Source of the DNA: Erythrophleum ivorense
Lineage: Eukaryota; Streptophyta; Magnoliopsida; Fabales; Fabaceae
Direction: 5' to 3'
Assembly: GCA_026724425.1 (NCBI GenBank)
Contig: JAIUCV010000018.1
Coordinates: 4,728,942 to 4,792,941 of the forward strand
DNA length: 64,000 nucleotides
How positions within the stretch are numbered: the first letter of the stretch is position 1; each line of letters begins with the position of its first letter. Positions 1 through 12,900 of this stretch are shown piece after piece. Under the pieces are notes generated by a model. It had not been told where the DNA came from. It saw nothing but the letters and a program-made list of their open reading frames with translations, and made no database searches. The translations under genes and the position numbers were made by a program.

Positions 1-59
1 AAATAGAGAAATATAATACACTACAAAGTATGACAAAATTTAGAACACATATAATTTGT

Positions 60-1986
60 TATAATGTAATACTTGAATAAAATTTTTCCTTAATTCCTCA
101 ATTGACTTTCCAATAAAAGTCTCTGCATAGTCATCCCATACTAATACAGACACTACTCCGGTATCGTTAACAACTGCTAAATGGAGCTTGTATCTATTTG
201 TGAGGTTTGCAAGTAGTTAGTTGAATGATAGACTAATATAAACAAAATTTCAATGCATGTGTGTATGACAAATTCCCATCAAGGAAAGGTCAACCTATAA
301 ACAACTGCAAATAGGGGTCCTTCACACTTTGAACAAATGATTTGGTTATTGTCAGATTTAACCTTTGATCGACATTTCCAACAAGATTAATAAGTCCAAC
401 CAAAACCTGTTTGTATCTTTTGAGTCATTGCGATTAGATTGCATACCCAGGCTCCAATTACCAAATAAAAAATGTTATAAGTTCACACACTTGGTAGATA
501 AGGCAGAAAACAAACAATTAAAGGATCAAAAGGAACTTCAGTAATCTATTAGAGCTCAAAGATTGAAAGTTTCTTGTTAAGCAGGCTAAATTCTTGTTGA
601 GATGGTCAAAATGATTGTATTGAAAGTTGGCTATATGTCTGAGAAGTGGATGTTGGAGAGGAGTGATGTCTACAAATTGTTAGTTAGTGTTAGAAAGCAT
701 TTTATTTAAATTGGGAATGTTTTACATTAACATAATATGAGTTTGGAAATTAAAATTTACTTGTTAAGAAGTTGTCTCACTTCAGGAATATCAAGATTAA
801 TCAAGATTTTGGTTGCATTCCATGAGTTAGCAATTTGGATTTCGCCTGCTGTAATAAACAATAAAATCAATTAGTGTAGCTAAGAGTGTTTATCAATTAA
901 GATGTGATGCACATTGAGGTGTATTGGATTTTTCTTTTGTTCTTGCAAATTGCATAATAATGAAAATGATGCCATCTACTTCTTGCTCAATAAGTTCAAC
1001 TATTGCTTGAGCAATATCTCTTAATATGATGCATAGGATGACATTTTCGCTATGTCATATGTTGAGACACCATTGTTAATGGTTAGTTGAGCAAATATTC
1101 AAAGTTGGTTGAGTCACATTGGACAATGAAATAAACCTTTCATCTTGAATAATGACTTCCAAGAATTTATTGGCACCTTCATCTTTACCAAAGTCATGCA
1201 TAGTTTCCATGCTAGTCAGTTGTCCTATAACATTTGAAAAGATAAGATAGCAATTAACAAAACACTATGATATTGCTAATTATGCAAGTATCAATATATG
1301 TTGTAGTAGAAACTAACCAAATAAATAATCTGCCCTATCTTTTTTGTGTATAATATCCTCAATAGCAATGAATTCTAAATGATTAAAAGGGATTGGGGCA
1401 TCACATTACTGAACGTAAGTGAAGTTGTTAAATTTGATACGGAAATCATTTGTCATTGCTATGTATTGGCCATAGTTATAATCAACCACAAAATTTTCAA
1501 TAGTACAGCAATTTCCTTTAAACACGAGTGATGAGTATTTTGCAATTAGGCTTTTGATCAGAATAATGACTTGGATTTTGCTAAGTTATACCATAAACAT
1601 CAAAGGTGAGTAATTTCAAAGTTCTTCGTAAAAAGGTGTAATAAGGTCATGTTTTTAAATAGTTTGAATACCTGTTGATCAAGAAGAACAATATTTAAAC
1701 TGGAGATGTCTTGCAGGGGAGTTGGCTTTCTATGTAACCAGACCCGAATGACTCGAACACAAATCTTAGAAGTTTCTTTATGAGGATGCAATTCTCTGAT
1801 GGAGTCACAAGTGTTTGTTACCATTAACAAAAAAATGAAAAGCGAGCCTGGTAAGAGAAATTGCATGATACAGAGCATGTAAGATTTGTCTACTAGATCT
1901 GTTACAGTTATAGTATAAGGTAAAAATAATAGTAGGAGATTTATTGTTGACAAAAAAATGCATGCAAAAGATAAGGAAGTTAACAA
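60..1986 (-). pseudogene. RPA70-like single-stranded DNA-binding protein of the Helitron
   Basis: Minus-strand fragments match successive parts of replication protein A large-subunit homologues. At 1,810-1,675 there is an OB-fold start with the motif ICVRVIRVWL and then LNIVLLDQQ. At 1,530-1,345 there is a second part of the same fold (IENFVVDYNYGQY). At 1,230-1,090 there is a second OB fold containing IIQDERF. At about 400-290 a CxxC...CxxC zinc ribbon is visible (CWKC, CSKC). At 170-60 there is a C-terminal OB fold (DTGVVSVLVWDDYAE). In plant Helitrons such a gene accompanies RepHel and is thought to bind single-stranded intermediates. Fragments sit in different frames, consistent with introns plus some stops. 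The 3' end may continue outside the window. It could instead be a captured host RPA copy, but its position next to RepHel favours the transposon type. Confidence 0.75.
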
Positions 1987-2560
1987 ATGGTAACTAATAC
2001 GTAGAATAACAACTGGTTAGAGGTAACTTGCATTGAACCTGTGGCAATGGACTTCAATGCACTGATGCTGCAACTTGACGAAAAGGAAAAGATGAAGATA
2101 AAAAGGGAAAAGAAACTGAGGGTGTGTTTTTTGAAATGTCAATAATGCTTTAAAGGTAAGAGAAGTATAGTTAAGAAAATGAAAATAAAAATAAGATGTA
2201 GTCAATAGAGATTAAATAAATAAGTAACAGAGAGAGAATAAGGGGTCAATTAGACTTGATAGTAGGTCAGTAATAGTAAAAGTGGAAATTAACTCTTGAA
2301 TCAATGGATTGTCAACTCACTGACAATATAGACCTAAAGGGAATGATGGCCCTAGGTGTAGTTAGTCAAGTGGTCTATTGAGCGGAATTAAATGCCAGCC
2401 AACTGAACTACATAAATGATGATCATGAATCAATTAAAGTAGTTGGTCATTATAATTATGGTCGATTAAAAAAAAGATTTAAGGTAAACCATTTGAAAGA
2501 GGGGGAGTCGAGGGAAAAAATAGAGGAAAAATGACATGAGCAAAAAGCATGGTTGAAATA

Positions 2561-2620
<60 letters not shown>
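2561..2620. repeat. Compound (AC)n(AT)n microsatellite
   Basis: About 15 AC units run directly into about 14 AT units. It lies between the Helitron RepHel and RPA genes, downstream of RepHel on the minus strand. Confidence 0.95.
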
Positions 2621-2626
<6 letters not shown>

Positions 2627-2939
2627 AGAAATGTTTGAAAGGAATACATTAAATATGGTATAAGAAATAAACATTAACCTGCAATATTTTAACCAACAAC
2701 AAAGATGAGCTAAAAAATACAATAATATCAAAATGAACCTTCTGATAATTGCCATATTCTTAAGACGCAGCAAATCTATAGTGGCTAAAGGTTCCACAGT
2801 AAAGAAACCATCAAAACGACAATAAATGATCTCTAAAATGAAGAAGCTTCATTTCTCTTTAGCCCAAAACATGACTTGAAATTACACAACTACACAATAT
2901 GATCGGAGGCATAGAGGAATGCAAATCTTGTTTATGTAG

Positions 2940-4644
2940 AGAAAACATTATTAAAAACCTCTTGGTAAACCACATTCTTGGTTGTTGTCAAAGGTTTGTT
3001 GTCAACACTATGAATGAGTATCTTTGATCCAGATTGACTCTTTACTCTAGAAATTACCACATACAACTGCCTAGGAGTAAAAATTGGCCTAGGAAGGTAA
3101 ATCCTAACATTTGCAATGACTAGCCCTAACTTTTATTAATAGTCATTGCAAAAGAGATTATCAAAGGGAATTGTCTTCTCTGAAGCTTAAATGGCCATCT
3201 ATTATCAGAAGGAGATAGGTTCATCCTAACAATGAAGACATTCTGATCAATATTAATGTCATTGATTATTTTGGCTTGAATAACATGTTTCCTTAATCTT
3301 ATTGTGATCAACTAAGTTCCATTACACAAACCAGCTATTTGATCAATATTTCTAATTAACATAACAAGAACTCCAACTTTCAACTTTGAAGCGTGAGGAG
3401 GTAACCCCAAACAATTAATAGAGTTTAAGAATTTAAAGGTATATAGATGTTCAAAATAGTTTTGGGCTTCATTGTCTTTGCAGATGCTATCTGAGCTTAG
3501 ATACTCAGTAGCTTCCCCTGGTAATAAGGATAACATATAATTATTAACCTTTTCAATGATTTCGATGGTTAGAGCAAGGATTGCACATTGCTAAAGATAC
3601 ATTGCACTTGAGTAATTTTGACAAAACAAAGGGTAAGTGGCAGATACAATAGCAGATATAAGACACTCAAAAGTTGTTATAAGCAAATATAATGGAATCT
3701 CAATATCAACTTCTCCATTATAAGGTTCTGATAACTTTCAATCACCAATCTGTAAAATCCAATCAAAAAAGCTCTTCAAGGATTGAATATCATCAGGAGA
3801 CGTTCCAGACAATAGACACATGTTCTGAGTTAAAATGAGGACATAGCAGTATTTCCATAGATACAAAGAGTTGATGGCTGTATAAACAATGTCAGCTTTA
3901 GAACCCTTAGGAATAGCTGAAAGGATTTGTCAAAAGTCACCCCCTATGACAAATGGTATTCCTCTAAATGGTGTGTCAACTCTGCCTCTATTATTATTTT
4001 GTAAGATATCCCTAAGTGACCGATCAAAAGCCTCAAAGCAATATTTGTTCATTATAGGTGTCTCATCCTATATGATTAACTTAGTTTTCTTTATCAAATC
4101 TGCAAAGATTAGAGCTTTGCTTAATATTACAGGTCGAGTCTTCAATCAAACTGATGGGAATTGCAAATCTTGAATGTGCTGTTCTACCTAAAGGAAGTAA
4201 GATAGATGCAATCCCACTCGATGCAACTAAAAGAACAATGTCTCCCCTTACTTGCAAAATAGAACTTAAAGTATTCCGCAAAAAGGTTTTTCCATTTCCA
4301 CTATATCCATAAGCAAAGAAAATATTACCACACGTTGAAGTTGTGGACTCCATGATAGTATGAAAGATATTTTTCTATTCAAACGTCATTGTTCCATACC
4401 ACCTTTCAAATTCTTCCTTAAGTTACGCTTGGTCAAAAGTCAACTGATCAACAATTAAACTATTTTGAAAGTTAAGATCATGTAAACTATCAAAAACAGA
4501 CATTGAAGGGAAGTTAGATAAACATTTACCATTCTTTCTAAAAATTTTATCAATTTCAATAAGTGCTACTTTTTCCTTCCAGGTGCTAGGCAATTGAGCT
4601 CCTACAACATAGGTAGACAACATGCAAAAAAATTTAGTTAGCAA
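2940..4644 (-). pseudogene. Helitron helicase domain (PIF1-like, SF1B)
   Basis: Read on the minus strand, the order of motifs is that of Helitron/PIF1 helicases. First comes a linker ending in KNGKCLSNFPSM (about 4,500). Then comes Walker A as GYSGNGKTF (about 4,300), where the usual second glycine has become S-G-N. Next are VASSGIASILLPLGRTAHSRF (in pieces around 4,200), Walker B as WDETP (about 4,070) and GGDF before QILSAIPKGS (about 3,900). Then LKVGVLVMLIRNID and GLCNGT (3,380-3,312), RRQFPLIISFAMTINKS (3,180-3,126), and the C-terminal LYVVISRVKS (about 3,050). There are single in-frame stops, for example just before WDET and inside GGDF*QIL, so it is inactive as read. The helicase would unwind DNA for rolling-circle transposition. 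Confidence 0.85.
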
Positions 4645-4649
4645 TTAAA

Positions 4650-5800
4650 TGCAATGGTGCGGAAACCCAAACACATACAAAGTGTCCAAGAAAATCGTTG
4701 TTCACACAGAATCATATATGACTTCAGTAGGTAATGACAAGTATATATGAAAACCTTAACTTAAAACAAATATAAGTTGTTTAATTGTTCAGTGAACGTT
4801 ATCAATGGACACTTAGGTGCCAACAGGAGCAGTATGAATCAATATGTATAGATCTAGTAGTCCATCAACTAATGTAAGATAACCAATACCAATTAGTAGG
4901 ATTAACATTTCAGTGAGTGCACAAGAAGTTATGGAATTTAAAAGTCAAGGTATATACTAAACTTAAATTTGACAATATATAATAGAACAATAATGAAGGC
5001 AGTAGGAAAATATACTTACTTGTAAGTTGTCGAATATGTTGCGCAAAATTGTAGTCAAGTAAGTTTTGTAGAGGTTTATAGTAAAGAATTATAGTGGAGG
5101 GATATAGTATCGTCCATATGTTCAATGGATATGATGTTGTGTATGTTAATGAATAAAGGTTTCTATTTTAATATATTGGATTTAGTTGGCTTTCATTTAT
5201 GACTAAGCTTTGGGAAAGATGCAACACTTCTAAGATAAAAAGGTAATAATGGACTTGTATTGAGTGTTGGTTGGTCACATGAAGTTAATAGTATAATGAA
5301 TATAATGATAAAGGATTCAATATTCAAGGTCAATGAACTACTGGTGAAGGCGATATTAAGGGAGGATTTTTTGTTGCAGTAGATTGTTAAATATTAAGTA
5401 TATACATCAAGGTGAAATATTTCAGTGAATCTAAGAAATGGCTATTAATCTAAAAGTAAAACCTCAATGCAATCTGCAATGGCATACCAAATGTTAAATT
5501 GTTTGTTAGGGTATATGAATGCATAAACCATCTATAAGACAAGGATCTAATGTTAATGTGATATATGAATGGCACATAATAATGTGGCTTGCCATAAGGG
5601 TCGTGTCAAGTTAAGGATGGAAATGATAAATGCCAAATGCGCTTATAACATGCACATTCAAATGCAAAGCCAAGGAGAGTGAGAAAAATGATTATATAAT
5701 GTAGGATATATATAATGCATGAGAAGGTGGTCTAATGGTTAAAAACTTTTGGCCATCATGAATGTGTTTCTCAACAAAGGGTGTTGAAAAAAATACCATG
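4650..5800 (-). other. Non-coding interruption within RepHel
   Basis: The Rep-side reading ends near 5,816 after a conserved LLSEDIL motif, and the helicase linker resumes at 4,644. These motifs are normally close together in Helitron proteins. The 1.1 kb between is AT-rich with no recognisable coding motif. It is either a long intron or an insertion. I saw no convincing terminal repeats. Confidence 0.5.
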
Positions 5801-5815
5801 ATTGCATATCTGCTT

Positions 5816-8000
5816 CTATTGATCATAAAGGATATCTTCTGACAGGAGATGCAAAGTTTTATTCCATACAACATCAGGCCATGACAACGTATGAGACAAA
5901 AGCATACTAACAAATAATAATCTTAAGAAATGGCCACTACCCCAATGCGATACTTCAGTAATTGCAGAAATGAACTCTTGATCATCAACAAGAAGTCCCA
6001 AATGACAGCATGCTTTTCTGAAGCTTGGATGAACAACATACCTAAGATCATCAAATGATATTGGTCCCCATATCTTATTAAGAAAGATTCTGAGAAAATA
6101 CAACTCACCACTACTGGGAGGTACATAGTGTAATCTATCTATACACAAGTCACGCTTTCTCCATATCCACTTTTTGATCTTAGCATTAAAGACAAAGTGT
6201 TGAGGGAACTCAAAATAAGTTAGCTGTCAAGCTTCTGAACTATGTGTGTTTGTCTCCATCCAAGCTAAAAACATTAACTAATGAACCATTGGTTTTTGCA
6301 ACACATCACTCTAGTTTTTAGCATCATGAAATACGATAGGTTATTGATTAGGCAGGTGAAAACTCAAACACTCAATAGATAGCTGATGATGATTTATGTC
6401 AAACCAGAAAATCCTCCACGATGCCTCACAGGCAAATACGTAACAACAATCATAGTATTGCTTGATTTCATCAACCCCAGTGCCCATAATTATGTTTTTG
6501 TAATTACCATACAAAGTAGCTATAACATGATCAGGGACTTTATGAACATATTTAAAGAGATATTTGATTGATCATGATTGATTACACTTTTCAATATTAA
6601 TGTGAGCTTGAAAATGCCTTAAGAGGTTTGCATTGTATGGAACAATAAATCTATTATCTAAATGCACTCTATTTTTCAATATGGTTCTACCATCATTTTG
6701 CCTTTGATATATAGTATATCCATCATCATCTATGATAGTGGACTCCACAAATCTTTTAGGGAAGTACTTGGTGCACTTATGATCCTTCATAAAAGGAGAT
6801 TTAAGGTTGGTGGCACCACAAGGTCTATGTAGCATGTATGACTTAATAAGGTCAAACAAAACTGGGTTACTGGCCTGATCCAAAATTTTATCAGAAATTA
6901 TCTTATTAATTGCCTTTGGTGATAGAGATTTATGATTACTTCCTATAAAGAGAAGTATATGAGCATGGGGTAAACCTCTCTTTTGAAACTCAATAGTATA
7001 TATATCTGTGATGGAACAGGCACAAAATGTAACAAAAGTGAGTGAAGGAAAAAAATTAGGCAGATGGAATTGGAAAGATAAAAGGCAGATATGAATTTAA
7101 CCTGCCATGATAATTCCAAATGGTTTAACTTCCTTGAGATATTTCATCACATTCAACAGTTTAAGCTTGAACAACCTACACATGACATTAGGATGATCCT
7201 GAGGATTAAAGCCATACCTTAGGCAAAATCGCTTAACTTCAGGCCAGGTTGGATTGCATGTGAAGGCTAAAAAGAGGTCAGGATACCTAGCCCACCTACA
7301 AATTGTCATTGCATCCTAGTAGTTCTAAACCATATACTGGGCTCCTTAGCTTGAAGGCAACACAACATGTTTTCCTGTGGTAGTTGCATGCCTATCTCCC
7401 CTTAGAACAACATCAGATAATCCTTGGTAAAGTTCAACTTATAATTGTGATTGTTGAGCCCGAATAAACTTCAAGCGCCGAGATTCAATCATTGTGAAAC
7501 CATTAACTATGAATTAATGAAGCAAACGACATGCATGCAAAATAAGAGATAGCTCATTATCCCTTGTCATCAGATGGAAGGCAAGGAATTAACAAATGGT
7601 AGCCCTAGATTGTTTGTTGCACCTAAGGAGTGACTCACTTTTGTGCAGGACATCTTCTCAATAGCTATCTTCACGAAATGGAAAAAAGAGAGGATACTGC
7701 ATAGGTAACTAACAAGGGTGTAGCTTACTAATACACTAGAGGTTACCAGATCTTCTTTGAATTATAATATCTCTCTGACTATAGCCTACATCCAAATCAC
7801 CCACAATCAACGCTACAACCTCAGATGAAGATGGCAAGTTATACATTCGATCATCTTGATGCTTATTGTGCAACAAACGCAACTTCAAGTCAATTAATTC
7901 TATAGATTGCACCATCGATGCTACACTATGAAAGCTTTTGACAAATGCATTGTTTTAGTCAAGGGTTAATTCAATTTTCCCAACAATATCTTAATCTACC
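5816..8000 (-). pseudogene. Helitron Rep domain (HUH, two-tyrosine) and linker
   Basis: On the minus strand, 7,890-7,630 reads LPSSSEVVALIVGDLD and then YPLFFPFREDSY, the N-terminal Helitron block. 7,500-7,100 contains YPDLFLAFTCNPTWPEV. A ~90-bp intron with GT/AG borders (about 7,102-7,012) is followed by GLPHAHILLFI near 6,960, which is the HUH metal-binding motif. 6,883-6,572 carries CTKYFPKRF and NRFIVPYNANLLRHF. 6,473-6,431 reads DEIKQYYDCCYV, the two-tyrosine region that makes the covalent DNA link. 6,148-5,816 (YVPPSSGELYFLRIFLNKI) is the Rep-helicase linker. Catalytic residues are still visible, but stops break the frame. The role is nicking and rejoining at Helitron ends. Confidence 0.85.
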
Positions 8001-8116
8001 CCGCCAGATGCCTTATCATATTCAGACATAAGAAAGAACAAACCAAAAAGAACAACATCAAACTTCATGCAATTGGGAAAAAGATGGCAACACATAAATT
8101 GAATAATATTATTACC

Positions 8117-8450
8117 TCATAATAGAAATTCAATTAGTAATTTAATTATCAGTGTCATAGATATATACCTGGGAGAACACCGGCTGAGATCCTTCAACTG
8201 GTAGCAAACTACCAATGCAATGGTAATTTTACCCAGAAAGTACAAAAGCATAAGGTCCAGGTCCTGAGCTGAAGGATTTCTCAATCTTTCCACCCATAGA
8301 TGTGAAGGAGAACATAGTATTGTAGGCTCTAATATTCCACAAGAAATTCTTAAAGTCTGGGGAGCGTGTATTGATGTTGCAAATAAGGAGGAGGAGGATA
8401 AATAAGGGGTAACTAGATCTTGCCCTGTGAGCAACACAATGAGAATACAA
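8117..8450 (-). pseudogene. Helitron RepHel N-terminal conserved block
   Basis: The minus strand reads NIRAYNTMFSFTSMGG and then GPGPYAFVLSG, an in-frame TAA, IGSLLPVEGSQP and YIYDTDN. This is the conserved start of plant Helitron polyproteins, just upstream of the Rep domain. The stop after VLSG and another after YIYDTDN show decay. Confidence 0.75.
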
Positions 8451-8516
8451 GGGCTATGGGTTTCTTATCCCTTTTCACCCTTTCGCTATACCACATTCTT
8501 GTCCCACAATGGTTAT

Positions 8517-9026
8517 TGTAACGTTCAATTTTTCGTAAAATACCGAAATGAGTCAGTTTTCAAAGCAAGTCCCTTGAGATGAGTGATTCAAGGCCCAATA
8601 AAATTTGAATAAAATTTTAAATAATAGAAAATGAGGACTTAAGCCTTGAGTTGCCCAGAAACAAGGGTCAGAGTAATTCAAAAAATTTACCGAAAGACTA
8701 GTGGTATTTTCGTAAATAAGCGTAATTTGAGAAAATAACCTAAGAGGGCTTTTTAAACAAAAATTTTGAGTTGTCCAGGGTTTTCAGAGGCCCCAAAAAC
8801 CATGAGAAGCCCCGGGACCTGTAAAGCCCCTCCGGTGTACTCTTTCCGCCGTTAGTTGACCTAAACTTTGACCAATTCATTCAAAAAGATTTTAGCTCCG
8901 ATTTGAGTGATTCCAAAGGCATTTTATTAAATTGGGAATCTAAATTTTATAATGAAAAAGACAGTCCTAAAAAAAGAGCTAAAACAAAGGAAAAACAAAA
9001 ATGCTAAGAACGAAGGGCAAAAATAG
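8517..9026 (+). mobile_element. Truncated Gypsy-type LTR fragment
   Basis: The segment starts TGTAACGTTCAATTTTTCG and aligns along about 510 bp with the first 525 bp of the large LTR that starts at 9,996. Shared blocks include the AAGAGGGCTTTTT stretch, ACTTTGAC...ATTCATTC, TTTGAGT(G/A)ATTCCAAAGGCATT and AAACAAAAATGCTA. It stops abruptly at about 9,026, after which unrelated sequence follows. The two copies differ at many positions, so they are separate, old insertions of one family, or one is a partial copy. Confidence 0.8.
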
Positions 9027-9459
9027 AATTCACATGAACATGTAAGGGATAATGGATATGAGTTAGAAATGATAGTGTTACAGTTACAGACAAAGTAAGA
9101 TCTCCTTCATCTAGGTATTCTGATAAACAAAATGATGAAAAGAAGTAAATCCTAATGAATAAAAGGAAAAATATAAATGTAAAGGCAAAATAAGGAAACA
9201 CAAATGGTATACTATCATGAATAGCCTGAGTAGAAACATTTGACTCCCCAAGTAATTCGTCATTTAATTCATTTGTTGTACATCAACATAAGGTACAAAT
9301 AGACATCAACATAAGGAATTGATTCCTCATCAAGTAAATGAACAAACAGAGAAAGTTAAACTGCTATACCACATATGGAATCACATAAAGCATCACTTAG
9401 TTCTACATTTGATTTGGCAATTTCATTATTTGGGGCTACATTGATTGGTAGAAAAAAAT

Positions 9460-9740
9460 TCAAGCAACAATTATAAGTACGAAACAATGCCAAATAGAGT
9501 TATGTAGAATGCATATACCATCATCACAAAGACAATCAAAATTGTGATTAAGGTCAATGGCAATGTTGGTAATATCCCTTAAAGTGGGTCGTTGCATGGC
9601 ACGACGAATGTGACTGCTCCCAGATCCAGAGAACATAAGACAATCTTGATTCTTGACATCATTCGTATAGGTATTTGGGAATACCACGCCACTAGCGACA
9701 CAAGATGCATTATCAGCTAAAAAAGATGACAATGATCGCT
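9460..9740 (-). pseudogene. Possible Helitron protein N-terminal fragment
   Basis: A 90-codon minus-strand reading contains RRAMQRPTLRDITN, similar to the short basic RP-x-L-x-DITN motif found near the start of plant Helitron proteins. It lies upstream of the RepHel block and is separated from it by the LTR fragment. The rest of the reading is not recognisable. The match is short. Confidence 0.4.
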
Positions 9741-9995
9741 GTTAACTACATGGTGTATAATTGCTAACATCTAGAACTCCTATTGGGGAGGCATGATTTG
9801 ATCTTATAGGTATAAAATAACAAAATAAATTAATGTGAGAATTAATCCAAGGTACATGCAACATAACTCAAAGTTGTTTGAAGAGATACCATTAGACGGT
9901 GGCAGTTCACTTGAATTTTGGGTTATAGCCAAACACCTCAAGGTTTTTCTCAACCATTTAAAAGTTATGGATGAACCAATTCCATTAACATTTGC

Positions 9996-12900
9996 TGTAA
10001 TGTCCGATTTTTGTTAAACGACAGAAACATGCGTGTTTTCAAAGTAAGTCCCTAGAAATGAATTAGTTAAGGTCCTAAAAAATTTGAGGAATATTTTAGA
10101 CTCCTAAAAATAAGAATTCTAGCCTTGGATGGAAGGAAAAACGAAGCTAGAATGGAGAAACAAATTTTGACAGAAAACCTACGAAACATAATAGCATTTT
10201 CGTAATTTTAAGTAAATTTTGGAATTCACACAAGAGGGCTTTTTTAAACGAAAGTTTTGAATCCTTCGGGGTTCTCAGAGACCCTGGAAACCATGAAAAG
10301 TTTTGGGACAGTTAAATCCCCTCCAGTGGATGTTTTCCATCAGTGTGCCCAAACTTTGACAGATTCATTCGGAAAGGTTTAAGCTCCGATTTGAGTAATT
10401 CCAAAGGCATTTTACTAAATTGGGAACCTAAATTTTATAATAAAAAAGAAGGTTCTAAAAAAAGAGCTAAAACGAAGGAGAAACAAAAATGCTATTATGA
10501 AAGGGCAAAATTAAAATTAAAGTGTTAAAGGAAGCTTTCAAATTCTTTTTTATAAGCCACGTTCTTTCTCTCCTTCGTTAAACTGACTTGCTTCTGCCCA
10601 TTTTCAGAGAAAAACTCCAGCTTCTTAGGCACACAAGAAAAGGAGGATTTTGGAAGAAGAAATCTAAGAAAAATGTAAGATTCTTTAAGAATTTCCATTT
10701 CCTTCCTTCTTGGAACTTGCTCTTCTCCTCTTAAGCTTTCTTTCTATGATTTTAATGGAGAGTTTGGTGCTTTTTTAAGGGCAGAACAGAGAGCGAAATT
10801 TTGAAATTTAAGGAAGCAAGCCAAGCAAAGGAAGAGCCTTCTTGGAAGAGCTTGATTCAAGATACTTTCCATGCAAAATGTTGCTTCTTTTTCTTTAGTT
10901 CTTCTCCCATATTTTGGCCAAAATAAACCCAAGGAGAGGGAAGGGTTTTTGTTCAAGAACCATCAAGAATTAGTGAGATTAAGTTAGAGGAGATGGAAGA
11001 TACCAAGAAATTCCAAGGAAATCCATAGAACTAGAAGTTGGAAAAGTGTAGAGCACTTAAGGGGATTGTAAAAACTGATTTAATCCATAAGTTCCCTTAG
11101 CTATTTAAGTGTTTCCTTGACCCCCTACAACTTTTAACAACCTCCCTAAATGGTTCCTCCATTAAGGAAAAATCAAGAAGCCATTAAATCCCATTTATGC
11201 TCTAAGTTTCAGCCAAGTAGGGATGGCATAGCTAGGAAGAGTTTTAAATTTTTTTAAACCCATTTTTTAGTCATATATGATGAATGAATGTGAGGGAAAG
11301 CCTTGGAAAAAATTTAGGAAGCTTAGAGAATGAGTTGATGCTTTAGGTTCCATATTATGACCTCAAGAAGTAACATGATATTAGGCTCTTTATTTTAGTG
11401 ATGTGATAACTCCAATAGGTTTAAAAGGAGTCAAGAATCATATTTAAAAGGAAAGAGTGAGGCCTAGAAGTTATTTGAGGGGTTTTGCTTCATTAGGCAC
11501 AATTATAGACCATAAGGGAGCTCATAGAGCAATCTAGGGTTTAAGTAAATTATGTAGCCTTAGAATATATTTCATAAATCTAATTGACTCCCATAAATTG
11601 TATCTAGGCCAAGAGAAACCATCTCCACCAATTTATGGGTGTGTGGTCGAAAGAAAAAGCTTGAATCCTAAAGGAAAAGTGTGTAGTTGTATACAAGGTA
11701 ACTCTCTCCACCTTCTCTCATACATGGATGTGTGTTTAGCTTGTCTTAGAATGTGTGTATGTGTATTTTCAAGCCATGAAAAGTATGCTAGCATGATGTT
11801 ATATGCTATGATTCCCTAATGTCATGTTATGTTTTCAAATGAATATATGATGTTTGTTGAGTTTGCTTGAGTGTGGAAAGACCAAGAACTCTTTACCATG
11901 GTAAGGATGAGTCAAGAACCCTTGAGTTTGGTTGAGACAAAGTAAAAAGTCTTCCAAAAGAAAAGTGGGTTCCCAAGAGTATGGTTGAGTCCAAAACTCT
12001 CAAAGAATGGGTGAGACAAGTCCAAAATCCATGAGGAGAAGTGTGAGGCCAATTCAAACACTTGGTGAGCTCTTGAATGTCTTGTATGATTTGTTCATAT
12101 GCCAAGCTTGCTTTTTAAATGTCCATGACTCCCATTTTCTCTATACATGCATTTGTAAAGCTTGCTTTACACATATTATATATGATTGAATGGGAGATGA
12201 GCTATTGAAATTTTTTGAATCTCATCCCTTCCTCTCCAATGATCTAACATGCTAGGTGGACTAAGTGGCTATGGTGATAGGAGTCAACAACAATGAAGGA
12301 GAAAGATTGACAACCTTATGCCTAGTTTTATTCTTTTTGAATCTATAATGATGCTTCAAAATGTATATGATGTTGTACATGATCTATGACCCTTGAGACA
12401 TGTGTAAATATGATATTATGTGATGTTTAAATGTATGGATATGATGTATATTTGAGTATGTAATGCCTAAGTATGCAATTGGAAAGTTTCATGTAAATAT
12501 GCATAAGTGTGGGTTTAATGGCCAAAATGAGATGCATGAGGTTTAGGACCATTTGGGCAGTTCACATAAGTCTTAAATGTACTTTGAGACTTGCCCAAAA
12601 GGTGCCAAGACCAAGGGAAATCTATTTGGCAACTTTGGTACCCTATATGGAGCCAAAATTGACCATTATAGAACCCTATGTCACTTTTTGGCCAAATGAG
12701 TTAGTCTTGATCTTAGATTTGGCAGGCAAAAGATCATAATTTTTGGAAGTCTACAGAATATTTGATGATTTTTCAAAATTGGCAATTTTCATGGTTTCTG
12801 ATTTGTTGCACTATTCATTTGGTCTGAAATTGCATTCTGTCACACAAGGCTCAAACGATGTCCAATTGCCATGAAATTTTATACAAAGAAACTAGACAAT

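Larger units (their letters stand above)
1..9740 (-). mobile_element. Decayed autonomous Helitron (RepHel + RPA), partial
   Basis: Minus-strand coding remnants line up in the order of a plant autonomous Helitron. They are an N-terminal conserved block (8.45-8.12 kb), a Rep nuclease (7.9-6.4 kb), a linker region (6.15-5.8 kb), a PIF1-type helicase (4.64-2.94 kb) and then an RPA70-like gene (2.0-0.06 kb). Stops and frame changes are scattered but few, so decay is moderate. The 3' end (CTRR plus hairpin) lies before base 1. The 5' TC end was not located; it could lie near 9.7 kb or beyond the large LTR at 13.6 kb. An LTR fragment (8,517-9,026) is inserted near the 5' end of the coding region. 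The family assignment rests on domain order and motifs. The outer borders are uncertain. Confidence 0.85.

Noticed and set aside
1600..1986. 128-codon hydrophobic minus-strand frame as a membrane protein
   Set aside because: Only its middle (ELHPHKETSKICVRVIRVWL) is meaningful and belongs to the RPA OB fold. The hydrophobic start is probably intron.
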